A DNA stretch of 64,000 nt from Dysgonomonas mossii (GCF_004569505.1 NZ_SPPK01000007.1:68827-132826), one strand, 5' to 3'. Positions 48,638 through 59,487 are shown, counted from the first letter of the stretch. The notes: generated by a model not told the origin, from the sequence alone. Translations and numbers: made by a program.

Positions 48638-49153
48638 CTAAAAAATCAAACTAAATGCACCACTTTGAGTTACATCATGATAAGTAATATTTAGTTTTTG
48701 ACATTCTTTAGCTAGTCGACGCCTAGTATATCTTGATAATGAAGCATCTAAAACTACATTTTCTATCCAAAAGAGCTGAGTTAAAGAATATAAAGAGAAA
48801 CTGTTACTGTGAGTAAGCACCAAATTGTTAACCTTAAATCTTTCTTCTGTAGCCTGCTCTTTCCAGTTATCAGAAGACAAAATCAGCATATTGTTTGTTT
48901 GATAACCAATGTATATATAGCCACTCGTGGTATCACCCGGTAGGATATCTGTTTGAACCCCAGACTTACTCCATTTTATCTCTGAAGCCTGACTTCTATT
49001 ATAAACAGTTATCACTTCTGTATTATCAACGACCTTGCTGTGAATATGACTCGTAAGCAATACCAATATGGCGGTTAAGCCTACAATTAAAGCCTTCGAT
49101 TTCTTATATATAAGGAAAACAATATCCCGATTATCATCGCAAAGATCAACCAC
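48638..49153 (-). pseudogene. comEC: Displaced C-terminal part of ComEC (frame-shifted)
   Basis: An open frame of up to 171 residues overlapping the 3' end of comEC by 67 bases in another frame. Its true content begins about KKSKALIVGLTAILVLLTS and continues VITVYNRSQASEIKWSKSGV to DASLSRYTRRRLAKECQKL and DVTQSGAFSLIF. This is the C-terminal domain normally fused to ComEC in Bacteroidales. The first dozen residues (MVDLCDDNRD) are just comEC read in the wrong frame. So this is a detached piece of one gene, unless it is expressed from its own start. See the comEC entry. Confidence 0.75.
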
Positions 49154-50610
49154 AAGTCGATAAAAGAAACTTTTACATTTTGCAAAAAAGCAAAGGGTAA
49201 TTGTTCAAACAAATGAATTACGTAGGTCATAAAACTAATTAATACCTGTAAAAGTTTCACCGGAAGATAGTATAAGTAATAACTAAAATCAGAGAATACA
49301 AAACTCAGCATTTTTGCAAAGACAATTCCTCCAGCAGCATACATAATCAAAGAAACGACAGGGACTATAATCAAATTGGCAATAAAGAAATATGTAGGGA
49401 ACGTTCCGAAATAGTAAAGGCAAATAGGAAACGTAGCCAACTGTGCAACAACTGAAAGAGCAAACATCTGCCAGATATACCTTATGTATTTATTCTCTAT
49501 CTTAATCAGACCCGACATCTTTGGGTGAAGATATAAGATGGAGAGTACGGACATGAAACTTAATTGCAGCCCAATATCAAACAAAGAGAAAGGATTGACT
49601 AAAAGCATAAAGAATGCGGCGATGAACAAGGCGTGAATAGAAAAGCTTTTTCGCCCAACGATCTCCGATACACAAAACACACTTAACATTGCGCTTGCCC
49701 TAACTACCGAAGGAGGCAAACCCGTAATAAAAGCATACCCCCATAATAAAAGAATTATAAGGACTGGCTTTATCCAATAGTACTTTGAATTTCGATGAAC
49801 AAAGCCCAGCAGGAAAGTCATCATTACATAAATAATACCAACATGTAATCCGCTCACGGATAAAACATGTACGGTTCCTGTCGTCCTGAATCCTTGTTTC
49901 AGATCATCACTCAATTCGTTCTGATAGCCAAGAGTCAACGCCGACAGAACAGCATACTCTGTCTCTTTCAGATTCAAAGCCTTATAGAAATCGAGAATAG
50001 CTTGCCTGCAACGTAAAGCTTGATACTTAAAGTTAGATGAGACTTCACCTGTCCTTTTATAAGCATCTGATGAGACATAAACAGAACCTACAAAGTTTTG
50101 ATTATACATATACCTGACATAATCAAAATCATCAGGATTACCCATATTTCGGAAGGGCTGAACCTCGCCATAAAAAAGGAACTCATCCCCCGGATTCAAT
50201 CGATCGGAGATCAACGAATCTCTTTGAAAATAACAGACTACCTGCTTATCTTCATCGGGCAAAAATACCCTATATGCGACAGTCTTAGCTTTTTCTTGAG
50301 GAGAGTCTGTTACAATACCTCTATAAAGGTTTCTTGTCCCCGAAAAAGTATATTCAGATAAGTGCTGACGATGCGCTGTCGAGAAAGCTCCTATTCCGAC
50401 AGTTGCTAAAACTACGCCCAAACCAAAGAGCCAGCGTAAAGAAAATCGCCGATCTTTTGGCACAAGATATGACAAAAGCATAGCCATAGTTCCTGACAGG
50501 AAAAAGACTATGCTTATATATTCGTTCTTAAAATAGTACTGAAACAGAATACCTACAATCAGCGAGAGCAAGAGGAAAAGGAATGGTATTTTCGACAATG
50601 GATTTCTCAT
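49087..50610 (-). pseudogene. comEC: ComEC/Rec2-type DNA uptake channel, apparently split by a frameshift
   Basis: 507 residues: N-terminal DUF4131 region and the polytopic Competence domain (TGTVHVLSVSGLHVGIIYVM, LPPSVVRASAMLSVFCVSE). ComEC carries single-stranded DNA across the inner membrane. It stops after YIRNRRL, earlier than usual. The missing C-terminal domain is in the next frame just downstream (48638 onward). Removing one TA from the TATATATA at 49105-49112 joins the two parts as LFSLYKKSKALIVGL. Either a real slippage mutation, or a sequence error, or an unusual two-part gene. The core channel motifs are intact. It starts 35 bases after rpe. Confidence 0.8.
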
Positions 50611-50645
50611 TCCACAGCACCTGTTAAAATACTACATCAAGTCTA

Positions 50646-51296
50646 TTACAGACTTTTCAGTTTATGAATCATTTCTGTCGGGTTGGCATCTGCAAATACA
50701 GCATTCCCGGCAACCAGAACATCTGCTCCGGCATCGACCAAGCGTTTTCCCGTTTCCAAATTTACACCTCCATCTACTTCGATAAGTGTATGTAACCCTC
50801 GTCTTACAATCATATCTTTAAGACAAGACACTTTATCGAGTGTGCGCTCTATAAACTTCTGACCACCAAAGCCCGGATTAACAGACATAAGCAATACCAT
50901 ATCCAAATCCTGAAGTATATCTTCGAGTAAACTAACAGGAGTATGAGGATTTAAAGTAACGGCAGCTTTCATCCCCGCATCGTGTATTGCTGCAATAGTT
51001 CGATGCAAGTGTACACAAGCCTCGTAATGCACATTCATCAGATATGCACCTGCATCCTTTACAACAGGAATATACTGATCGGGGTTTACAATCATCAGAT
51101 GTACATCCAATGGTTTCTTTGCCATTTTACTGATCTGCTTAATTATCGGAAAACCGAACGAGATATTGGGAACAAATGTTCCGTCCATTACATCACAATG
51201 AAACCAATCGGCTTCACTATTGTTTACCATTTCTATATCGGCTTGCAAATTAAGAAAATCAGCTGACAATAATGACGGAGCTATTTTATGGTGCAT
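50646..51296 (-). CDS. rpe: Ribulose-phosphate 3-epimerase
   Basis: 216 residues, TIM-barrel enzyme of the pentose phosphate pathway that interconverts ribulose 5-phosphate and xylulose 5-phosphate. Motifs: IAPSLLSADFLNLQADIEMV, HCDVMDGTFVPNISFG, VHLMIVNP, MSVNPGFGGQKFIE and IEVDGGVN. It is the first gene of the leftward rpe-comEC-DHH-DUF4827-glmM cluster and has a consensus promoter just upstream. Confidence 0.98.
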   Translation of the reverse strand: MHHKIAPSLLSADFLNLQADIEMVNNSEADWFHCDVMDGTFVPNISFGFPIIKQISKMAKKPLDVHLMIVNPDQYIPVVKDAGAYLMNVHYEACVHLHRTIAAIHDAGMKAAVTLNPHTPVSLLEDILQDLDMVLLMSVNPGFGGQKFIERTLDKVSCLKDMIVRRGLHTLIEVDGGVNLETGKRLVDAGADVLVAGNAVFADANPTEMIHKLKSL

Positions 51297-51342
51297 ACTA
51301 TTGAATTATAAGTTATAAATTTGATGTTATCATCCTTCAAAG

Positions 51343-51373
51343 CAAAAATACGAAAAAGAGCACAAGTGACAAA
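51343..51373 (-). promoter_or_regulatory. Consensus promoter of the rpe-comEC-glmM cluster
   Basis: On the minus strand TTTG (51373-51370) and TATTTTTG followed by C (51350-51343) are 19 bases apart, the ideal Bacteroidetes spacing, 46 bases before rpe. Confidence 0.7.
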
Positions 51374-51412
51374 AAGAAAAAAGGTACAAACATCAAATGT
51401 CTATACCCTTTA
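51374..51412 (-). terminator. Terminator of the 53-residue small gene
   Basis: On the minus strand AAAGGGTATAGACAT and ATGTTTGTACCTTT form an imperfect stem with a 3-base loop, followed by TTTTCTTTTTG. It lies about 20 bases after the small gene's stop and its T-run merges with the -33 box of the rpe promoter. Confidence 0.6.
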
Positions 51413-51431
51413 TTCTTTTCTGAGAGATTTA

Positions 51432-51593
51432 TCAATTCACACAAAACTCATTTAGTGATCTTGGCAAAGATTTCTCAGCATAATATGTTCGTGCAAACTG
51501 TTTCAGAAAGTCCAGCGTACTTTTGGCAGGTGCGACAACCTCCCCTTCATTATCAACACTTTTGCACAGCTTATGAGTATAGTTTTTTTTCAT
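51432..51593 (-). CDS. Small conserved-looking protein of 53 residues
   Basis: An ATG at 51593 opens 53 codons: MKKNYTHKLCKSVDNEGEVV, then APAKSTLDFLKQFARTYYAE and KSLPRSLNEFCVN. The pattern of a leader, then TLxFLKQFARxY, then LPxxLxxFxxN, is one I recall from many small Bacteroidales proteins with no known function. It is followed by its own terminator and fills most of the gap between nspC and rpe. It has no signal peptide. It may be co-transcribed with nspC, whose stop lies 84 bases upstream. Confidence 0.75.
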   Translation of the reverse strand: MKKNYTHKLCKSVDNEGEVVAPAKSTLDFLKQFARTYYAEKSLPRSLNEFCVN

Positions 51594-51676
51594 AGGCAAT
51601 TTCCTTAAATAAGTTAGTTCTATCTATGAAACGCCATCCTTAAACCTATATTGTTTATGATCTAATATTTAACATT

Positions 51677-52819
51677 CTAGCTCATACGAGTTTTATAATC
51701 CTCGTAACTAAATTCCCTGTAAATCTCCAACTGGTCAGACTTATTCCAAAGAGCAATAGCCGGATGAGATATACCATTAAACATAGTAGTCTTCACGATT
51801 GTATAATGAATCATATCTTCGAATATAATCTTATCACCTATAAGAAGAGGTTCATCAAAAGACCATTCTCCAACAAAATCACCACTCAGGCAACTACTTC
51901 CTCCCATACGATAAGTTGGCAGTCCTTCTACCGGTTCGTGATATGCGCCTCTGATATGCGGTTTATAAGGCATTTCCAAACAATCGGGCATATGGCATGC
52001 AAAAGACACATCAAGTATTGCTGTCTTAATACCCCTATTCTCTACAATATCTACCACTGTAGAAACCAGAACTCCTGTTTGCCAAGCAAAAGCACTTCCC
52101 GGCTCCATGATAATCTCAAGATTGGGATACTTCGATTTAAAAGATTTGAGTAAGCCGATGAGATGTTCCACGTCATAATCTTTTCGAGTCATAAGGTGTC
52201 CGCCTCCCATATTAAACCACTTCACCTGCGACAATAAATGCCCAAACTTCTGCTCAATCACTTCCAGGGTTTTCTCTAAGTCGTATGACGATGATTCGCA
52301 CAATGTATGAAAATGCAGTCCTTCTACACCTTCGGGTAACTTGTCACCCAACTGATCCAAAGAGATACCGAGACGTGAACCCGGAGTAGCCGGATTATAT
52401 AAATCAGTCTCTACTGTAGAATATTCGGGATTGATACGTAAACCGCAAGATATTTTATGAGAATGCTTCAACGTTTCAGGATAAAACCGATCGAACTGCG
52501 ATAAAGAGTTGAACGTAATATGACTGCTATAACGCATGAAAAGAGGAAAATTTTCGGGTGTATATGCAGGAGAAAAAGTATGCGCCAAGCTTCCCATTTC
52601 TTCATACGCCAATTGCGCTTCATACACAGAACTTGCTGTAGAACATGGAATGTATTCTCTTATAATAGGGAACGATTTCCACATTGCAAACGCCTTGAAA
52701 GCTAATATAATATTCACTCCTGCCCTATCTTTTACCGATTTGATAAGACTGAGATTGTTTCTAAGCAATTCTTCTTCCATCACAAAGCAAGGTGACGGTA
52801 CTTTATTTATTTCTATCAT
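51677..52819 (-). CDS. nspC: Carboxynorspermidine/carboxyspermidine decarboxylase
   Basis: 380 residues from the ATG at 52819; the frame begins 13 codons upstream with a TTG. PLP enzyme of the alanine racemase fold (fold type III), related to diaminopimelate and ornithine decarboxylases. The PLP lysine is in ILAFKAFAMW, the glycine loop is WFNMGGGHLMTRKDYD, and the C-terminal active-site motif is PDCLEMPYKP, with MGGSSCLSGDFVGEW. It decarboxylates carboxyspermidine or carboxynorspermidine in polyamine synthesis. Its partner dehydrogenase is not in this window, so it must be elsewhere. Confidence 0.93.
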   Translation of the reverse strand: MIEINKVPSPCFVMEEELLRNNLSLIKSVKDRAGVNIILAFKAFAMWKSFPIIREYIPCSTASSVYEAQLAYEEMGSLAHTFSPAYTPENFPLFMRYSSHITFNSLSQFDRFYPETLKHSHKISCGLRINPEYSTVETDLYNPATPGSRLGISLDQLGDKLPEGVEGLHFHTLCESSSYDLEKTLEVIEQKFGHLLSQVKWFNMGGGHLMTRKDYDVEHLIGLLKSFKSKYPNLEIIMEPGSAFAWQTGVLVSTVVDIVENRGIKTAILDVSFACHMPDCLEMPYKPHIRGAYHEPVEGLPTYRMGGSSCLSGDFVGEWSFDEPLLIGDKIIFEDMIHYTIVKTTMFNGISHPAIALWNKSDQLEIYREFSYEDYKTRMS

Positions 52820-53039
52820 TTTTATTGATTTTTTCGTCAAAAAAATTACAAGTTGCAAAGGTCGTGATTTTATTCTCGATGTTTAAATAATTTAGTATAA
52901 AAAATTAACCTCTTTCTTTACTATGATTAATCTTCCCTATAAAACAGATCAGCTTTTATTTTACTTTCTTCACATCAATAAAACTTAATACTAAACTATT
53001 TACTAATTTTACCCCCTCTTATTATATGATAATTTCAGA

Positions 53040-53681
53040 ATGAAAAAATACAACCTCCCCGATATAAACCGCCGGACAGATACTGTCATATTGGCAAATG
53101 GCAATTTCCCTTCCAATCCTTTAGCTTTATCGATACTCAACAACTGCAAGTACCTTGTATGTTGCGACGGGGCAACGAATAATCTGACAAACACAAGCAG
53201 ATTACCCGATGCAATAGTTGGAGATTGCGATTCACTCTCGGAAGAGAACCAAATACGGTTTGCAGATATTATACATAGAATACCCGAACAGGAGACCAAC
53301 GACCTTACAAAAGCCGTACGATTCTGCTTGAAACAAGGAAGAAAAGAGTTGACGATACTCGGCGCAACAGGCAAACGGGAAGATCATACCATTGCCAATA
53401 TAAGCCTGCTATGCGAGTATATGAATGATGCCGACGTGGAAATGATTACCAACTACGGTGTATTTAACGGAATAGGCTCCACCTCTATTTTCGAAAGCTA
53501 TAAAGGGCAGCAAGTCTCTTTGTTCTGCATAGATCAGAGCATTGTAACATCACACAATCTTTTGTATGCTATCGAAAAACGGATATTTACCAACTGGTGG
53601 CAAGCTACCCTGAACGAGTCTACAAGCGATGAGTTTACGATAGAAATAAACGGACGTATGATCGTTTACAGGGCTTTTTGA
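53040..53681 (+). CDS. Thiamine pyrophosphokinase
   Basis: 213 residues. It transfers pyrophosphate from ATP to thiamine, giving thiamine diphosphate. Family motifs are clear: YLVCCDGATNNL, AIVGDCDSL, PEQETNDLTKAV and LGATGKREDHTIANI. It is convergent with sufE, with only 12 bases between the two stops, and no terminator is seen in that gap. The 220-base gap upstream, which separates it from the divergent nspC, has no obvious promoter consensus and no thiamine riboswitch that I can recognise. Confidence 0.93.
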   Translation: MKKYNLPDINRRTDTVILANGNFPSNPLALSILNNCKYLVCCDGATNNLTNTSRLPDAIVGDCDSLSEENQIRFADIIHRIPEQETNDLTKAVRFCLKQGRKELTILGATGKREDHTIANISLLCEYMNDADVEMITNYGVFNGIGSTSIFESYKGQQVSLFCIDQSIVTSHNLLYAIEKRIFTNWWQATLNESTSDEFTIEINGRMIVYRAF

Positions 53682-53693
53682 CATCCCCAAGCG

Positions 53694-54134
53694 TTAAGCT
53701 CCTACCTCACCGATTTCCTTCGCCTTATATGCCATCGCATAAAAACGGATTTGCTTTATCATAGACACAAGCCCGTTGGAGCGTGTAGGCGAAAGGTTTT
53801 CTTTCAGCCCAATCTTCTCTATAAAGTAAAGATCGGTATTTATAATTTCATCCGGCGTACGGTTCGACAACACCTTTATCAGTAGAGCAATAATGCCTTT
53901 TACGATTACGGCATCGCTCTCCGCTTTAAGCACTATTTTACCGTCGATGTAATCTGCCTGTAGCCATACACGGCTTTGGCAACCAACAATAAGATTGTCT
54001 TCTGTCTTATTCTTATCGTCTAATTTATCCAGTGAATTTCCCAATTCTATCAATAATGCGTAACGATCCATCCAATCGTCAAACATCGAAAATTCTTCTA
54101 TAATCTCGTCTTGAACTTCGTTTATTGTAGCCAT
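53694..54134 (-). CDS. sufE: SufE-family Fe-S assembly protein
   Basis: 146 residues. SufE accepts sulfane sulfur from the SufS cysteine desulfurase and passes it on for Fe-S cluster assembly. The acceptor cysteine is Cys52 in IVGCQSRVWLQA. The conserved region IINTDLYFIEKIGLKENLSP and RSNGLVSMIKQI follows. It starts 13 bases after the M28 peptidase gene, so the two are probably co-transcribed. SufS and SufBCD are not in this window. Confidence 0.93.
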   Translation of the reverse strand: MATINEVQDEIIEEFSMFDDWMDRYALLIELGNSLDKLDDKNKTEDNLIVGCQSRVWLQADYIDGKIVLKAESDAVIVKGIIALLIKVLSNRTPDEIINTDLYFIEKIGLKENLSPTRSNGLVSMIKQIRFYAMAYKAKEIGEVGA

Positions 54135-54147
54135 TTATTCCCTCTGT

Positions 54148-55143
54148 TTATTTTTCCTTATATACAACCTCCAGCACTGTTTGTCCTACGGCCTTCAATG
54201 TTTCTTTACTGATATTACGCATATCATCTTTTTGTGTATGCCATGAGTGGAAGAACCCATGATCCATATCCTGACGGTAATCGATAATATCGATACTCGG
54301 TATCTTGCGAATCTGATTTACAGGAACATGATCGTCTGTTACTCCACCCACATCTTTACCAATAAAGAACTTGCCATAACTAAGCAGTCCGGCTGTTCTC
54401 CATACTTTTTCAAGTATATCTTCTGCATATTCTTTGGATATTGCTTCTCTATAAAAGGTTGCACCTTCTGCTCCAACCATATCCAATAATATCCCGAATT
54501 TAGCTTTATAGTTTGGCACATGCGGATTATTTGCCCAGTACTGAGAGCCTAAACACCATGTTTCTCCTTTAATCAAAGATTTCTCCGCAAAAGCAGGAAT
54601 ACCATAATCTTCTGCATCAAAAAAGATGATATCTACTCCTACCTCAGGAGCTTTCGACTGAAGTACTCTTGCTACCTCCATCAATACTCCTACTCCACTG
54701 GCGCCGTCATTAGCACCCAGCAACGGTTTCTTTAGATTAGCCGGATCAGGATCCTGATCTGAGTAGGGACGTGTGTCCCAATGAGCAAAAAGTAGCACCC
54801 TGTTTTTCTTATCTAAGCCATAAGAGGCTATTATATTGCGGGCATTAAGCTTTGTGCCATCGTATGCCGTTACAACCATCTTCTGTTCCTGAACTTGTGC
54901 TCCGAAACGTTTCATTTCGGCTACCAGATAATCGCCGCAAGCAACGTGTTCTTTAGTGTTCGGCACACGGTATCCGAATGCAACTTGTCTGTCTAAATAA
55001 GCGTATGCACTATCGGCGTTGAAGTCCGGCGATACTTTCTGATACGAGTCAGCCATCGTATTCGCATTTTGAGTTGTTTTACCACAAGAGCATGCTATAA
55101 AAATCAAAGACATGCATGTAATGTATATGTTCTTAATTGCCAT
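54148..55143 (-). CDS. M28-family zinc peptidase / glutaminyl cyclase-like lipoprotein
   Basis: 331 residues. Lipoprotein signal near SLIFIAC, then an M28 domain. Zinc ligands fit HWDTRP (about 120), LLGANDGASGVGVLMEVAR, DAEDYG and DHVPV. This arrangement (AHWDTRPYSDQDP, GANDGASGV) is shared with bacterial glutaminyl-peptide cyclotransferases as well as aminopeptidases, so which reaction it performs is open. It would act in the periplasm or on the surface. It shares a probable transcript with sufE. Confidence 0.88.
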   Translation of the reverse strand: MAIKNIYITCMSLIFIACSCGKTTQNANTMADSYQKVSPDFNADSAYAYLDRQVAFGYRVPNTKEHVACGDYLVAEMKRFGAQVQEQKMVVTAYDGTKLNARNIIASYGLDKKNRVLLFAHWDTRPYSDQDPDPANLKKPLLGANDGASGVGVLMEVARVLQSKAPEVGVDIIFFDAEDYGIPAFAEKSLIKGETWCLGSQYWANNPHVPNYKAKFGILLDMVGAEGATFYREAISKEYAEDILEKVWRTAGLLSYGKFFIGKDVGGVTDDHVPVNQIRKIPSIDIIDYRQDMDHGFFHSWHTQKDDMRNISKETLKAVGQTVLEVVYKEK

Positions 55144-55176
55144 CTTATACTAGTTTATTTTACAGAATACAATCTA

Positions 55177-55184
55177 CAAATATA
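55177..55184 (-). promoter_or_regulatory. -7 promoter element of the M28 peptidase-sufE unit
   Basis: On the minus strand TATATTTG fits TAnnTTTG and lies 34 bases before the peptidase start. No TTTG -33 was seen. Confidence 0.45.
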
Positions 55185-55314
55185 GAGATTTGTTGTGAGG
55201 TAGAGGTTTCATTTAAGAGTTTTTTCGATTAGTACCTTCACTACACTAAAACAAGCAAGGCGTCTAACTCCGAAAAGTGACAAAAGTAACACATATCATA
55301 CTGTTTATATATTG

Positions 55315-55991
55315 TCACCCTCTGTAAAGATATCCGGGAGGTAAGACTTCGCCACTCCTCTCAACCTTAACGAATTTCGGTTTGAGCTCAACTTCCGAGT
55401 TTTCATTACTTGCTTCATCACTCTCTACTGTAGAACAATCTGCTATATCTTGTGGCTTGGAAGATATACCGTCTTTTTGCGGATGTAAATCTTTGCCTTT
55501 TTTTGGGGTGCTTCCTTTCCTTAAATTCTCACGCAACAGATTTAGATTCTCCGCTGTTTTCGGATCACGAACAATAATGGTTAAAGCAGACTGGGAGTTC
55601 TCCTCTTCTTTATTGGCTTTACTATCTTGACGAGAAAGTGTAAGTTTTATCGCATGGGTATCAGGGGCATATTCTTTTTGTTTTACGATCTGCGATTTTA
55701 AGACCAGCTCATCAGGATTATTTTTATCGGGAACGTATATCGTCTTTGTCTCTGTAAGGGTATAACCTTCCAGCTTCCTTTTTAGAGACTTACGAGCCAG
55801 TATCAGTAGTTATCATCACGACGGTCTATCGCTTTTTCTATTGCTTCTCTGAATTCGGGCTTTGTATCTTTCCATTCATAAAAAGACTTTCTGCTGATTT
55901 TTAATATGCTGCATATCTCCGAGATAGAATAAGTATCTGCTTCTATCAGTCTAACAATCTTCTCTACTAGTTTTTCTGTGTACTTTGCCAT
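55315..55991 (-). pseudogene. Frameshifted HTH / phage terminase small subunit-like gene
   Basis: The first frame (55991 to a TGA at 55805-55803) encodes MAKYTEKLVEKIVRLIEADT with a helix-turn-helix (ISEICSILKISRKSFYEWKD) and ends DRRDDNY. The next frame continues without a start as LLILARKSLKRKLEGYTLTE, then TKTIYVPDKNNPDELVLK, KEYAPDTHAIKLTLSRQD and ALTIIVRDPKTAENLNLLRE to 55315. One extra base near 55809 would restore about 225 residues. The intact form looks like HTH proteins of the phBC6A51/terminase small-subunit type. No other phage gene is nearby, so it is an orphan. Either a recent loss-of-function mutation or a base-call error. Confidence 0.75.
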
Positions 55992-56065
55992 ATCTATTAT
56001 AATAAGTTGTTTATAATAGATAATTATTTAGGAAAGTGATAAATATGTTTTAGATGGATATCTTT

Positions 56066-57112
56066 TCAATTTTTCTTTTGCTTCCATATAGCATCAGCAA
56101 TAGATCTGTATCTTCCCCAGAATTTATAATGAGTAAGAGAGAAAAATGAAATTAGCCGTCCGGTGTATTTATTCAAAAGAAAAAGATGTTGAATCCGATA
56201 GAAAAAAATAAGAAGAATAAAAAAGACGATAAAAGAAAAGACTTTTTCGACAAAAGGATAATGCAAAAAATCGGAAGATAATTTGTTTAACAGATAAGTT
56301 GCAAGTGTAGAATAGAATATACTTATAATAACAAAGAGTCCGTGAGCACTTTCTATTGCTCTTTTAGGACAAAGAGACATACATCGCATACAACTTTCAC
56401 ACTTCAAGAGCCAAAAAGGACGCTTGTTTAATATTTTGATTGCTTTTACAGGACATTGTTTCACACAGAGCTGGCATCCATCACAAGCTGTTGAAGCATA
56501 GAATGATTTTGCAAAGGCAAAACGCCCTGCAATATAATATCCTAAAGATATAGGGGATATCAGTATATCTTGAACAATATCCCTGTATGATACAAAAACA
56601 GAATTTCCTTCAAATATCCTGTCACAATATTTCTTTACTTTATAAAAATTAGCTTCATGCAAAAATGCCACAGCATTCTTATTTAATGCCGGATGAATCG
56701 ACATCCAATTAGACGGCATATCGAAAGGTATTTGTCCTTTAATCTTATACCCTTTCATTTTTAGCATTATTGTTGATACAAAAAATGCGATTCCAGTCAA
56801 ACCCGGTGTTACCGTTTTTCCAATCTTTAGTCCGGCTCTTGTATTCATTAGTATAATATCGTTAGAGCCTTTTGGAAATCGGCGAATAAAGTCGAGAGTT
56901 ATTGGGGGATAGTTGAATCCATGTATTGGTGAAATAATAATTACCAAAGTGCCAGGATCTATGTCAATACTGTTGTGTTTTGCTGTATCGATATTCTCTA
57001 AATTGCATATTATATTCTTTTCGGCAGCAAATTCTCGAATCCAATAGGAAATCCTTTTCGCATTCCCTGTTCCCGAAAAATAATAAATCCTTATTTTTTT
57101 ATATACAAGCAT
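56066..57112 (-). CDS. EFR1-type ferredoxin with flavodoxin-like domain
   Basis: 348 residues. The N-terminal part (about 1-165) is flavodoxin-like: IYYFSGTGNAKRISYWI and IIISPIHGFNYPPITLDF. A double [4Fe-4S] ferredoxin module follows (about 210-250): CDGCQLCVKQCPVKAI and CESCMRCMSLCPKRAI. The C-terminus has two hydrophobic membrane segments (about 260-310). It probably shuttles electrons at the membrane; the partner is unknown. It is transcribed alone, with a TATCTTTG element upstream. Confidence 0.88.
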   Translation of the reverse strand: MLVYKKIRIYYFSGTGNAKRISYWIREFAAEKNIICNLENIDTAKHNSIDIDPGTLVIIISPIHGFNYPPITLDFIRRFPKGSNDIILMNTRAGLKIGKTVTPGLTGIAFFVSTIMLKMKGYKIKGQIPFDMPSNWMSIHPALNKNAVAFLHEANFYKVKKYCDRIFEGNSVFVSYRDIVQDILISPISLGYYIAGRFAFAKSFYASTACDGCQLCVKQCPVKAIKILNKRPFWLLKCESCMRCMSLCPKRAIESAHGLFVIISIFYSTLATYLLNKLSSDFLHYPFVEKVFSFIVFFILLIFFYRIQHLFLLNKYTGRLISFFSLTHYKFWGRYRSIADAIWKQKKN

Positions 57113-57138
57113 TCAGCATATCAGATAAGATTATAATT

Positions 57139-57146
57139 CAAAGATA
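57139..57146 (-). promoter_or_regulatory. -7 promoter element of the EFR1 gene
   Basis: On the minus strand TATCTTTG matches TAnnTTTG exactly, 27 bases before the EFR1 start. No -33 TTTG at the usual spacing. Confidence 0.5.
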
Positions 57147-57298
57147 GTTACAAAAATAATTTTCGCTTCATTTTTCGATATAAATCAATAAAAAAAATAA
57201 GGTGACTACTTATGACAATACCCTAAATGAGATTGTCTTATTTACTAATAACAGAGCTCTTAAACTCTGCAAGGGAAACGATATTTAGTCCCATGGTC

Positions 57299-57404
57299 TT
57301 TTCGGATTTGCAATCCGAAAGCTTTTGTATCAAAGGATTTTAAATCCTACAATAAATATTTTCGGATTGCAAATCCGAAAGAACGAAGATCCGAAAGAAC
57401 GAAG
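57299..57404. repeat. Inverted and tandem repeat element between EFR1 and gyrB
   Basis: A 21-base block at 57300-57320 (arms TTTCGGATT and AATCCGAAA) recurs as an exact reverse complement at 57360-57380. Each block is itself nearly palindromic. Between them is a near palindrome GGATTTTAAATCC (57335-57347). The right block runs into a perfect tandem repeat of ATCCGAAAGAACGAAG (57373-57388 and 57389-57404). The layout resembles REP/BIME-type intergenic elements. It lies in the 357-base gap downstream of both flanking promoters and upstream of the gyrB terminator. Confidence 0.8.
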
Positions 57405-57415
57405 CAATTATACAC

Positions 57416-57450
57416 AAAAAAGCCGCAATTTGAATCAATTGCGGCTTTTT
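57416..57450 (-). terminator. Terminator of gyrB
   Basis: AAAAAGCCGCAATT pairs with AATTGCGGCTTTTT over a 6-base loop. T-runs occur on both sides, so it could work in either direction; for gyrB it lies 20 bases after the stop. Confidence 0.9.
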
Positions 57451-57469
57451 CTATTTTGTAATATCCTAC

Positions 57470-59437
<1,968 letters not shown>

Positions 59438-59487
59438 CTATTAAATAGGCGAATAATCGCCTGAGGTTTTGCGTTTGAAAAATCTAA

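Noticed and set aside
53694..55143. Complete Suf operon
   Set aside because: Only sufE is present; the neighbouring gene is an M28 peptidase.
55315..55991. Prophage remnant
   Set aside because: Only one phage-like gene; neighbours on both sides are ordinary chromosomal genes and no integrase, capsid or attachment repeat is seen.
57299..57404. CRISPR-like repeat array near gyrB
   Set aside because: Repeats are palindromic and inverted, not regularly spaced direct repeats, and there are no cas genes.
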